From assembly GCF_015752285.1 (NCBI RefSeq), contig NZ_JADOUY010000004.1, positions 248,001 to 312,000 on the forward strand: DNA of 64,000 nt, read 5' to 3'. Origin of the DNA: Mycetocola_A sp015752285 (GTDB taxonomy: Bacteria > Actinomycetota > Actinomycetes > Actinomycetales > Microbacteriaceae). Under the pieces are notes generated by a model. The model searched no databases. It was not told the DNA's origin and saw only the letters and a program-made list of their open reading frames with translations. The position numbers and the translations under genes are program-made. Shown here piece after piece: positions 41,043 through 49,287 of the stretch (its first letter is position 1; every line of letters begins with the position of its first letter).

Positions 41043-41972
41043 ATGAATGGTGGCGGGCTCCTCAGCGGCGGAATAGTTTTCGCTCTCGCTGCTGCGCTCT
41101 GGGTCGTCTATCTGCTGCCCACCTGGCTCCGCCGCAGCGAGTATGTGGCCGTCGAGCGCAACGCGATCCGCCTGCAGCAGACGCTCCGTATCCTCGCCGA
41201 GACCTCTGAGGTCCCGCAGGAGATCCGGGTAGAGGCCACAGCGCGCGACGTCGCGGAACAGCAGAAGATTCTCAGGCAGGTCGAAGCGGATGCCCGTGAG
41301 CGCGCCCGCCTCGAAGCCACCGTCTCCGCCGAAAACGCACGCGCAGCCGCATCGGCTGCGATCGCGTCGCTGCGAGCGGAACCACGGGTCCGCCTCGCGA
41401 GGGCGCGACGTCGAGCCCGGCTTACCGCGACCGGCATCCTCGTCGTCTCACTCCTCACCGCCGCGGGCGGCGGCTGGATCCTCGCGTCGACTGCGTCTCC
41501 CGTCCTGCTCGCATCCGCCGGCGTCACCGCACTCGTGGCAACGGGAGCACTCGTGCGGATGGCACGCGTGACGGCGAGAAGCGCGCCGATCGTGGTCACT
41601 GTGCAGAAATCCCCATCGGCGGACGTCTTCGTTCCTGTCCACGTCGAGGCAGAGGCGCCAGCAGCTGCGACATGGACTCCGCTTCCGCTTCCGAAGCCGT
41701 TGCACCTGTCGCACGGATCCGCCGCAGCAGAGGCCATCGCCCAGGCCGATGCTCACGACGCCCTCCGCCGTGCCGCGATCGCCCAGGTCATGGCATCCCG
41801 GGCAGAGGAACAGGCACCGGTCGTTCCGACGATCGCCGCTCCGGTGATCGAACAGCCGGCTGCCCGCCACGACACCCCGAGCCGATTCGCCGGCATGGGA
41901 ATCGTGGATGAGACCGAGATCGCGCCCACGGATGTCACGGCGATCCTGCAACGGCGCCGCGTCGCGAGTTAG
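41043..41972 (+). CDS. sepX: SepX/GlpR-like membrane division protein
   Basis: Membrane protein of 309 residues with an N-terminal helix (about 6-28, LLSGGIVFALAAALWVVYLLPTWL split by the limit here), a charged coiled coil (60-120), two further helices (about 125-170), and a cytoplasmic C-terminal tail with a conserved-looking end. Position after galU and rimJ and this architecture match actinobacterial SepX, called GlpR in corynebacteria, which recruits the gephyrin-like Glp and tunes division. glp is missing from this locus. The name rests on topology and synteny, so confidence is moderate. Confidence 0.7.
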   Translation: MNGGGLLSGGIVFALAAALWVVYLLPTWLRRSEYVAVERNAIRLQQTLRILAETSEVPQEIRVEATARDVAEQQKILRQVEADARERARLEATVSAENARAAASAAIASLRAEPRVRLARARRRARLTATGILVVSLLTAAGGGWILASTASPVLLASAGVTALVATGALVRMARVTARSAPIVVTVQKSPSADVFVPVHVEAEAPAAATWTPLPLPKPLHLSHGSAAAEAIAQADAHDALRRAAIAQVMASRAEEQAPVVPTIAAPVIEQPAARHDTPSRFAGMGIVDETEIAPTDVTAILQRRRVAS

Positions 41973-42015
41973 TGGATTCTCCGCAGACGAACGCGTGATA
42001 ATCTGGACGACACCA

Positions 42016-42088
42016 GGGCCTATGGCGCAGTTGGTAGCGCGCCTCGTTCGCATCGAGGAGGTCAGGAGTTCGAATCTCCTTAGGTCCA
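42016..42088 (+). tRNA. tRNA-Ala (anticodon CGC)
   Basis: Seventy-three bases. Acceptor GGGCCTA pairs with TAGGTCC (one G-U), D arm GCGC...GCGC, anticodon loop TTCGCAT reads CGC, T arm AGGAG-TTCGAAT-CTCCT. CCA is not encoded. TAATCT at 41999-42004 is a good -10 element. Confidence 0.94.
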
Positions 42089-42200
42089 CCCTGTACGTCG
42101 ACACCGCCCCTCGTTCGATGAGATTCGTCGACGAGAATGGTGACAAGTGCCACCACCGCCAGACACCTTCGTCCGGCATCCGAGCGAGGAAGGGCACCTG

Positions 42201-43025
42201 ATGTCCGGTTCCAAGAAGTCGAAGAAGAAGCGCCTGGATAAAGCTGTCTACGAGGCCGAACTCGCCCGGCTGCAGGTGGAGCTCGTCACCATGCAGCGTT
42301 GGATCTCATCGAACGGTGCCCGCGTGCTGGTGCTGTTCGAGGGACGGGATGCCGCCGGCAAGGGTGGTGCGATCAAACGCATCATCCAGTACCTCAATCC
42401 TCGTTCCGCCCGCGTCGTCGCACTCCCCACACCGAGCGAGCGGGAACGTGGCCAGTGGTACTTCCAGCGGTACATCGAGCATCTTCCCACCGCCGGCGAG
42501 ATCGTCCTGATGGACCGGTCCTGGTATAACCGCGCCGGCGTCGAACGGGTCATGGGCTACTGCACCGAGGAGGAGTACGACCGATTCGTCGCGCAGACGC
42601 CCACATTCGAGCGGCTCCTCGTCGAGGACGGCATCATCCTCATCAAATACTGGTTCTCGGTGTCGGACACGGAGCAGCAGAAGCGTTTCAAGTCGCGTCT
42701 CAAAGACCCGATGCGCCGGTGGAAGCTCTCGGAGACCGACCTGGCGTCGATCACCAAATGGGAGGACTATTCGCAGGCCAAGGACAGCATGTTCGAGGCG
42801 ACGGATGCCCCTGGTGCGCCCTGGTGGACCGTCGAGAGCGACGACAAGCGGTCGGCGAGGCTCAACGTCATCGCGCACCTCCTGTCCCAGGTTCCGTATG
42901 AGGCGAGCGAACCGCCGACCGTGACGATCCCGGATCGGCCGGAGGCTACGGAGACCGATCGTCCGGACAAGGACGAGCAGCGTTTCGTGCCGAACCTGGC
43001 GAAGGCTCTCGGCGCACAGAGCTGA
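42201..43025 (+). CDS. ppk2: Polyphosphate kinase 2
   Basis: Single-domain PPK2 of 274 residues that transfers phosphate between polyphosphate and nucleotides. It has Walker A FEGRDAAGKGGAIKR (47-60), the lid and Walker B VLMDRSWYNRAGVERVMG, and DPMRRWKLSETDL, all intact. A basic tag KKSKKKR at the N-terminus may bind polyphosphate. The ATG follows GAGGAAGGG. The acidic C-terminus is not part of the fold. It may link to the phosphate-sensing genes at the window start only by function. Confidence 0.93.
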   Translation: MSGSKKSKKKRLDKAVYEAELARLQVELVTMQRWISSNGARVLVLFEGRDAAGKGGAIKRIIQYLNPRSARVVALPTPSERERGQWYFQRYIEHLPTAGEIVLMDRSWYNRAGVERVMGYCTEEEYDRFVAQTPTFERLLVEDGIILIKYWFSVSDTEQQKRFKSRLKDPMRRWKLSETDLASITKWEDYSQAKDSMFEATDAPGAPWWTVESDDKRSARLNVIAHLLSQVPYEASEPPTVTIPDRPEATETDRPDKDEQRFVPNLAKALGAQS

Positions 43026-43037
43026 GCAAGCCGGCCG

Positions 43038-43898
43038 TTATTTGAGCAGTCGGGAGAGCACCCGGTCGGCCAGTGGCTTGCCGCCGGTCTGGCAGGTCGG
43101 GCAGTACTGGAAAGTCGTATCGCTGTAGATCACCTGTCTGACGGTGTCTCCGCACACCGGGCAGGGCTCACCCGTGCGGCCGTGCACCTGCATTCCCGAC
43201 TTCTTCTCTTTCTTCAGTTCGGAGGCAGCGAGACCGTCTGCCCGGTCGATCGCGCCGGCGAGCGTTGCCTGCATCACCTCGAACAGCATCGCGGCCCGGT
43301 CGGCGTCCATCGACGCCGGGGTGAACGGCGACATGCGGGCGGTGTGCAGTATCTCGTCTGAGTAGGCGTTGCCGATGCCGGCGATCAGCGACTGGTTGCG
43401 GAGGACACCCTTGATCTGCGACCGGCCGGCCCGGGCGAGGATGCCCCTGAACACGTCGACGGTGAAGTCGGGAGAGAGCGGGTCAGGGCCGAGCCTCACG
43501 ATCCCCGGCACGTCGAGGGGGTCACGGACCACGTACACGGCCAGGCTCTTCTTCGTGCCGGCCTCGGTGATGTCGAAGCCCGACCCGTCATCGAGCACGA
43601 GTCGCGCGGCCAGGGCCGTTCTGCCCCGTTTTCCGGCAGGTGCGGGTGCGTCAGCTCGCCAGCGGATCCACCCGGCGCGTGCCAGGTGGATGATCACATG
43701 CAGGTCATCGACCTGGATGTCGAGGAACTTGCCGTGCCGTTGCACGTCGACGACCGTGCCACACGCGAGAGCGGTGACGGGTGGATCGAACGTCTTCAGC
43801 GCGGCGAACGACACGACGTCGAATCGCTCGAGGGTGCGGCCGCCGAGTCGGGCGCCGAGATCGGCGACGAGCGTGTGGACTTCTGGAAGTTCGGGCAC
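43038..43898 (-). CDS. Fpg/Nei-family DNA glycosylase
   Basis: Base-excision enzyme of 286 residues for oxidised bases. Catalytic Pro2-Glu3 in PELPEV, the lysine in QRHGKFLD and the C-terminal zinc finger CPVC-N-CPTC are all present, with KGVLRNQSLIAGIGNAYSDEIL as the helix-two-turn-helix. Substrate class (8-oxoguanine or oxidised pyrimidine) is uncertain because the discriminating loop is not clear. It starts with GTG, as the PELPEV residues require, and is convergent with ppk2. Confidence 0.93.
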   Translation of the reverse strand: MPELPEVHTLVADLGARLGGRTLERFDVVSFAALKTFDPPVTALACGTVVDVQRHGKFLDIQVDDLHVIIHLARAGWIRWRADAPAPAGKRGRTALAARLVLDDGSGFDITEAGTKKSLAVYVVRDPLDVPGIVRLGPDPLSPDFTVDVFRGILARAGRSQIKGVLRNQSLIAGIGNAYSDEILHTARMSPFTPASMDADRAAMLFEVMQATLAGAIDRADGLAASELKKEKKSGMQVHGRTGEPCPVCGDTVRQVIYSDTTFQYCPTCQTGGKPLADRVLSRLLK

Positions 43899-43940
43899 CG
43901 TCCCAGTCTGGGCCGAACCGGCGACATTCGTCCAGCGCCT

Positions 43941-45980
43941 TTACCCCGCGGTCTGCGACAGAAGCCACGCGAGCAGATAGGTCCGGCTGTTGCCGTCATC
44001 GATGCGATCCTCAGGGAGTTCGGCACTGGCGTCGAGCGCCGCCGCAGCGGCATCCGCACCGGCCAGCGCCGAATACATCAACAGGTAGTCGCCGAAGAGC
44101 ACGTCGAAACCGTCTGGGGTCGCCTCGTCGACGTTCGCGATGATGCGCTCCGGGTCGCCGGCCAGGTAGCCGGAGATCGGGCTCATGGGCAGCACGAGGA
44201 TTCCGAGCATGGCGCTGGGTTCGGCGCTGAACCAGGTCGCGTAGTCCCGCTTCCCGCCCCAGACCAGCGACGTGATCGTGTGATCGAAACCCTGGTAGAC
44301 GGGGGCGTCCAGCGGGAAATCGGTCCAGTATGCGCGGGCGGATGCCGCCTCGGCCGATAGCAGCCAGGTCGCCTCGGCGAGCAGGTCAGGCTGGTCGCTG
44401 GCCTGCGCCCAGAGCGCAAGGCCGTTCCACGCGGTCACGGCCTCCGAACTGGACTCCTGGTTGTTCCCGTCACCGAACGGTGACGTACCGCTTGCCCAGG
44501 AATGACCGGCGTACGCATCGAACACTCGACGCTCGGGAAAGTACGAGCTCGGCCCGCTGGTCGCGAGGTCGGCTGCCAGCAGATTCATCACCGGGGCCCA
44601 GGTGGCGGCGAGCTCCTCGTTGTCGGCCGCGACCACCCCGGCCGCGTAGAGGAAATAGCCGTAGTGAAAGTGGTGGTCGTTGAACTCGTCGGAGCCGAAA
44701 GAGGGTTCGAGTCCGACGATCCCACGCGCGGCAGGGTCGTAGACGAAACATCGGGCCGACCGGTCGTCGCAGCCGGCCGGGTCCATCCACGTCCCGATCT
44801 CGGCCACGAGCAGATCCTCGAGAGTTGTCGCGACGTCGTCTGCGTCGATGGCGCGCGCGATGCTGAGCAGATTCGCCAACCGGTAGAGCGCCTTGCCGCC
44901 GAAGTAGGTGTCTGCGGGGAGCGCCGTCGTCGCCGCGACATCGGATCTGAGTTGCGTGTCGAGGCGCTTCAGCGCTTCCGCATCGAGCCCGGAAAGATCC
45001 ACGGAACCGGTCGGGGTGAGCACCGGGGCCGTCCAGCTCAGCGTCGTCGTTCGGCACAGGCGGAGTTCGCCAAAGACGCTGGGGTACGTCCCCACTGTGC
45101 AGTCGGCGTCGGCCGGTTCCTGATGGGGCATGGCAACGACCAGCGTCTCAGCGGCACCAGCCGTCGTGTAGGTGATCGCGGTCGTTGCGACCTGCTCGTC
45201 GGTGGCGTAGCTGAGACTGGTTCCGGTCACCGGGTTCCGCGCGGCCGCAGCGAGCACGTCGAGCGCGCCGCCGGTGGGCAAGGCAAACCAGGTCACGCTC
45301 TGCCCGGCCGTGACGGCAACTGCTGTTCCCCCGTCGGTCGGCGCCGTGTCGGACACGAGACCGTAGGTCGTCGCACCGACCGTCGCCGTCGCCACGCCGT
45401 CGTCGGACGACGGCGTGAACGGCGTCTCCATCGTCACCGTTGCCGTCGTCGACGCGGTGAACGTGACGAACGGTGAGCCCTGAGCGATCACGGTACGACC
45501 GATCTCCACCCCATCGGCCAGCTGCGCCACGGTCACGGATGCGGTGTCAGAGGAGACCACCTCCTGCTCCTGCGCACCGACATCGACGCTGACCGCCCCG
45601 TTGAACCCTCCCATGATGACCGCGGGCGACGACGACACGGCGGGAAGCCCGAAGCTCATCCCGCCATCGATCAGCTGGAACGAGAGCGGGAGGGGGAAGA
45701 CCGGCATCGACGGCTCGCCGAACACCAGGCCGGAGAACCACCGGTTCGTCGGGGGGATCAGCCCATCGGCGAGCCGGGCATCGGGGAGGGCGGTCACCGT
45801 GCGGTGTGGAACGCTGTCAACGAGCGGCTCGACGAGAGAGTCGGGAAAGATCGGGGGCATGGACGAGGATGCCGTCTGGCCGGTTCCGTCGTCACTCCCG
45901 GGCCAGGCGCACCCGCCCAGCGGCAGCATCAGGCTCATGACGATCGCAATCGCAAGGCGACGCCCGGTCCGGGTGCGCAC
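43941..45980 (-). CDS. GH81 endo-beta-1,3-glucanase lipoprotein
   Basis: Exported, lipid-anchored glycoside hydrolase of 679 residues that cleaves beta-1,3-glucan. A signal (9-21) ends at lipobox LGGC with Cys24. The N-terminal beta-sandwich (about 60-330) is followed by the (alpha/alpha)6 catalytic domain with EFNDHHFHYGYF (432-443), HSWASG (493-498) and NNQESSSE (506-513), the family's acid and base residues (Asp435, Glu509, Glu513). GTG start lies one base after the HlyD-like gene's stop, so it is the last gene of a GT2-adaptor-GH81 operon. It probably trims or releases the polymer. Confidence 0.9.
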   Translation of the reverse strand: MRTRTGRRLAIAIVMSLMLPLGGCAWPGSDDGTGQTASSSMPPIFPDSLVEPLVDSVPHRTVTALPDARLADGLIPPTNRWFSGLVFGEPSMPVFPLPLSFQLIDGGMSFGLPAVSSSPAVIMGGFNGAVSVDVGAQEQEVVSSDTASVTVAQLADGVEIGRTVIAQGSPFVTFTASTTATVTMETPFTPSSDDGVATATVGATTYGLVSDTAPTDGGTAVAVTAGQSVTWFALPTGGALDVLAAAARNPVTGTSLSYATDEQVATTAITYTTAGAAETLVVAMPHQEPADADCTVGTYPSVFGELRLCRTTTLSWTAPVLTPTGSVDLSGLDAEALKRLDTQLRSDVAATTALPADTYFGGKALYRLANLLSIARAIDADDVATTLEDLLVAEIGTWMDPAGCDDRSARCFVYDPAARGIVGLEPSFGSDEFNDHHFHYGYFLYAAGVVAADNEELAATWAPVMNLLAADLATSGPSSYFPERRVFDAYAGHSWASGTSPFGDGNNQESSSEAVTAWNGLALWAQASDQPDLLAEATWLLSAEAASARAYWTDFPLDAPVYQGFDHTITSLVWGGKRDYATWFSAEPSAMLGILVLPMSPISGYLAGDPERIIANVDEATPDGFDVLFGDYLLMYSALAGADAAAAALDASAELPEDRIDDGNSRTYLLAWLLSQTAG

Positions 45981-45981
45981 C

Positions 45982-46713
45982 TCACACCCCGATCTGTCGA
46001 AGGAAGTCGAAGAAGCTATCGCTGACCCCGGCGAGCGGGCCATCATTGCGCAGCCGAAGGGTGGCGGCGACCGGGGTTCCTCTGGACATCAACCCGTTGT
46101 GCCCACCGTCCACCAGGTCGGCGCTGGTGACGACGACCGTCGTGGTAGCGTTCCCGTCCGTCGTCGAGACCTGGACGGACGTCGCACGCCCGGTGATCCG
46201 CTGATAGTCGGGAAGCAGGATGTCGACGGCTGCGCCGGTTTCGATACGGCCGTAGTCTCTGCTCGTGAGTTCGAACTCGGCGGCGACGAAGAGGGAACCG
46301 GTGCGGTCGATCATGGCAAGCACCTGACCGGCCTGGACGAACGAGCCCGTCTCCGTCGACACCTCCCTGACAGTCCCCGCCACCGATGCGGTCAGGGTGA
46401 TCGTGCCGTCATCAGTGACCGAGTACGCGATGGTCTCCGGTTTGAGCAGCCCTTCCGCGAGATCGGCCTGCAGGGTCGTGCTCAGTACGACGAACAGCGG
46501 ATCGCCCTGCTCCACCCGTTCGCCGTCGCTCACGAGGCGTTCGATGACGGTGCCCCCGTAATCAATGCCGACCGGGAACCTCTCCGCCTCGATGGAGGCA
46601 GAGTCGCTCACCACCTGTGACTGCCGTTGGGTGAAGACGAGGGTGAGCACAGCCACGAGCCCGACAACAACGACGAGCCCGATGACGAGCTTCATCCGAT
46701 TCCGCCACGTCAT
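45982..46713 (-). CDS. HlyD-like membrane-fusion adaptor protein
   Basis: Single-pass membrane protein of 243 residues with TM about 8-27 and two lipoyl/barrel-like segments: GVTVIERLVSDGERVEQGDPLFVV-type repeat and VAGTVREVSTETGSFVQAGQVL. There is no long coiled-coil hairpin. Such PilZ- or HlyD-like partners accompany polysaccharide synthases (Alg44 and others) and link the synthase to export. The start overlaps the GT2 stop as ATGA, a sign of translational coupling. No binding motif for cyclic di-GMP was seen. Confidence 0.83.
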   Translation of the reverse strand: MTWRNRMKLVIGLVVVVGLVAVLTLVFTQRQSQVVSDSASIEAERFPVGIDYGGTVIERLVSDGERVEQGDPLFVVLSTTLQADLAEGLLKPETIAYSVTDDGTITLTASVAGTVREVSTETGSFVQAGQVLAMIDRTGSLFVAAEFELTSRDYGRIETGAAVDILLPDYQRITGRATSVQVSTTDGNATTTVVVTSADLVDGGHNGLMSRGTPVAATLRLRNDGPLAGVSDSFFDFLRQIGV

Positions 46714-48398
46714 GACGTCACCGCCGTCGGCATCGCCGCTGAGGCGGTGCCGACCGTCATCCGGGCCGACGGCCGGACCGAAGCGAACGCTGCGGCTTCG
46801 CGGACGGCCGTAGCGACGAAGCCGCCGAGGATGATCGTATTGGTGACGTTCCAGGCGGTCGCGAGCGTCAGCATCCCGTTGTCGACGTCACGCCAGACGG
46901 CGACGATCGAGGTCAGAAACAAGAAGACGAAAAAGAGGACCTGGGGAATCATCACGTTGAACGGCGATCGTGCCCGATTCTTGTCACCCGTTGCCGTCCA
47001 CTTCTGCTCCTTGCCGAGGAGCACGTTGAACAGTGCGGTCACGTAGATCGGAAATGACGCCGTGGCCAGCATCAGCGTCTCCCACCTGAACGATCCCATC
47101 GTGTAGAACGCCAGGACGATCTGCAGGAGGTAGAAGCCCGCGTAGTAGAGCACCCACGTCATCAGTGAGGTGTCGAGATGGACCGGCCGGAGTTCGAAGA
47201 AGATCTCGAGCGGAGGGACGAGGAGGAGGAGCAGGGGGGAGATGCCGGTGAGATAGAACGACGCAGTGACGAGGTACTGCAGCCGCTGGTCGACGGTGAG
47301 GCGGCTCCGGCGGCTGAACAGGTTGTGCTGGAGAAGGATTTCGAATCCACCCGTCGCCCACCGCAACTGCTGTTTCGTGTATGCCTCGATGGTGTCGGGG
47401 GCGTCGCCGACAGCGAGGACGAGCGGAATGTAGACGGTTTTCCATCCCCGCTCGTGAAGCATCAGCGATGTCCAGACGTCCTCCGATTTCGAGTCGGTGT
47501 GCATTCCGCCGATCTCGTCAACGGCTGTGCGCCGCAGAATGACGTTCGTTCCCACGCAGAATGCCGCATTGAAGCGGTTTCTTCCCGGTTGGATGAAGCG
47601 GTAGAAGACCGACTGCATGTATCCGGCTCCACGCGAGATCACGTTGTGCAGGTTGCCGTAACTCTGGGGGGTCTGGACGAACGCCACTCGGTGGTCTGCG
47701 AAGAACGGGACGGTTTCGACGAGGAAGTCGTTGTTCGGGACGAAGTCGGCGTCGAGGATCATGAAGAACTCGCTTCTGGTGAGGGCGAGCGCGTGATTGA
47801 TGTTGCCGGCCTTGGCACCGCCACCGCTGAGCCGACGCACGTAGCGCGCGCCGAGTTCGGCGGCCAGCGATCTCACCTCATCGGACTTGCCGTCGTCGAG
47901 GACCCAGGTGAGGTGGGCACCCGTCATCGCGATGGCGGCGGTGACCGTTCGCCTGATCGTGCGGATGTCCTCGCCGTACGTTGTGATGAACACGTCGATG
48001 GAGACCGGCGTATTCGCCAGATGCATCGTCCAGCGTTCCGGCGAATCGCCGAAGCCATCCCTCAGAATGTCGCGCGAGCGGAAGAGCGAGCCGTGCGCCT
48101 GATGGAAGGCAAAATCTCTCGGATCATGAGCGGCAGACAGGATCGTCCACATCGAGAGGAGGGCCTGCGCGATCAGGATGGATTCGGCGGTGATGACCAT
48201 GATGTACGGCAGCCAGTCCCCGCGACTGCCGGGGTTGAGGAGGAAGCCGGTGTACGCCAGGATGCCGATCGTCGCGATCAGCACGAGCAGGACGAGCGAT
48301 GGGGACTGCGATCTGCCGTTCTCAGAGGAGCGGACGGGCAGGGTCGGCTCCGTGGCGAGCGCGGTGGCGAGAGGGGCGCGGGACTCTATGGACGTCAT
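46710..48398 (-). CDS. Processive family 2 glycosyltransferase, polysaccharide synthase
   Basis: Cellulose-synthase-like membrane enzyme of 562 residues. Two N-terminal helices (about 34-56, 64-86), cytoplasmic GT2 domain with DDG (168-170), DADF (216-219), SEDVW (305-309) and QQLRW (343-347), then about four C-terminal helices. All processive-synthase motifs are intact. With the GH81 gene downstream the product is probably a beta-1,3-glucan, curdlan-like, made from UDP-glucose; that is inferred from context because GT2 motifs do not fix linkage. No PilZ domain is visible. The ATG has no strong ribosome-binding site. Confidence 0.88.
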   Translation of the reverse strand: MTSIESRAPLATALATEPTLPVRSSENGRSQSPSLVLLVLIATIGILAYTGFLLNPGSRGDWLPYIMVITAESILIAQALLSMWTILSAAHDPRDFAFHQAHGSLFRSRDILRDGFGDSPERWTMHLANTPVSIDVFITTYGEDIRTIRRTVTAAIAMTGAHLTWVLDDGKSDEVRSLAAELGARYVRRLSGGGAKAGNINHALALTRSEFFMILDADFVPNNDFLVETVPFFADHRVAFVQTPQSYGNLHNVISRGAGYMQSVFYRFIQPGRNRFNAAFCVGTNVILRRTAVDEIGGMHTDSKSEDVWTSLMLHERGWKTVYIPLVLAVGDAPDTIEAYTKQQLRWATGGFEILLQHNLFSRRSRLTVDQRLQYLVTASFYLTGISPLLLLLVPPLEIFFELRPVHLDTSLMTWVLYYAGFYLLQIVLAFYTMGSFRWETLMLATASFPIYVTALFNVLLGKEQKWTATGDKNRARSPFNVMIPQVLFFVFLFLTSIVAVWRDVDNGMLTLATAWNVTNTIILGGFVATAVREAAAFASVRPSARMTVGTASAAMPTAVTS

Positions 48399-48663
48399 GA
48401 CGAACTCTATTCGGGAGAAGAGTTGGTGCGGTCTGTCTCGGCGCGACCACTGACGTGCGGCGGTGTGCGGGCGAGAGGTCAGAGCGACGTCGTCGGCGTC
48501 CGGGCGGATGCGGCGAAGTGCGGGTGCCATGTCCGGTGGTGCCACTCTAGGATCCCGGAACGAACATGAGTAGTCCTCACTGTTTCGGTCTCGTAAACAC
48601 TTCGTTGCGACGTCGCGCTGCACCGATCGCTAGGCTGGGGGAACCGCAGCCAGGAGGAGTTCG

Positions 48664-49086
48664 ATGTTCGAGTGGATCTGGGGCATCGCCATCGTGGCCA
48701 TGCTCGTCACCGTGATCATCCTGTTCGGTCGCCGGATGAAGGGCGCATTCTCCGCCGAGGGATCCGCCCGGTTCGACACCACCGAAATCCCGCCTGACGA
48801 CCCCGAGAGCCGTGAGTTCATCGTTCGTGATGACGAGACGGGTTCGCGCATCCAGTTCGCGACACTGCACGAGCACGGCACGGTGCTCACGATCGTCGTG
48901 CCGGCGAAACACCTGCGCAAGGGAGTCGAGGTCGACCTGTTCGAGGCCGCGCTCCCTTCGGCGCCCCAGGTTCGCACCTGGACGTGGCCGCAGACGACCC
49001 CCGACGGATATGCGGCGCTTCAGATCATCGCCAGGCGGATGCCTGACATCGCCTTCCTCGACGCCCAGGGGAACCGCGTTCCCTGA
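48664..49086 (+). CDS. Small membrane-anchored protein of unknown function
   Basis: Protein of 140 residues with an N-terminal helix (about 4-22), a short acidic linker and a soluble C-terminal domain (50-140), which is mostly beta with REFIVRDDETGSRIQF and ends WPQTTPDGYAALQII. AGGAGG six bases before the ATG is strong. A TAGGCT -10 element lies at 48631-48636. It is divergent from the GT2 operon and convergent with a small zinc-ribbon gene. No family name is certain. Confidence 0.7.
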   Translation: MFEWIWGIAIVAMLVTVIILFGRRMKGAFSAEGSARFDTTEIPPDDPESREFIVRDDETGSRIQFATLHEHGTVLTIVVPAKHLRKGVEVDLFEAALPSAPQVRTWTWPQTTPDGYAALQIIARRMPDIAFLDAQGNRVP

Positions 49087-49091
49087 CCCTG

Positions 49092-49256
49092 TCAGTCGGA
49101 GTCGACCGGTGTGTCACAACGCCAGCAACTGTCGCCTGTGCGTTCGTTCAGTGCCCCGCAGACGTCGCAGACGAGAGTCAGCCAGCACGCCGCCTCGCCG
49201 CCCGCCTGCGCCGCCGGACGTCTCGTGTTCTCGTCCGTGGTCGTCGGTTCTGCCAT
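49092..49256 (-). CDS. Tiny zinc-ribbon protein
   Basis: Protein of 54 residues with a disordered start (1-25) and a four-cysteine ribbon CDVCGALN ... CWRCDTP. Two more cysteines lie just upstream. Likely binds zinc; a role in protein or nucleic-acid contact is possible but not shown. It lies 31 bases downstream of the glycosyltransferase gene on the same strand, so they may share a transcript. Confidence 0.55.
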   Translation of the reverse strand: MAEPTTTDENTRRPAAQAGGEAACWLTLVCDVCGALNERTGDSCWRCDTPVDSD

Positions 49257-49287
49257 GGCTCCATGGTCCCACCGTGTGCCGACACGG

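Noticed and set aside
42147..42200. An 18-codon N-terminal extension of PPK2
   Set aside because: The extension is not conserved-looking, while the internal ATG has a strong GAGGAAGGG upstream.
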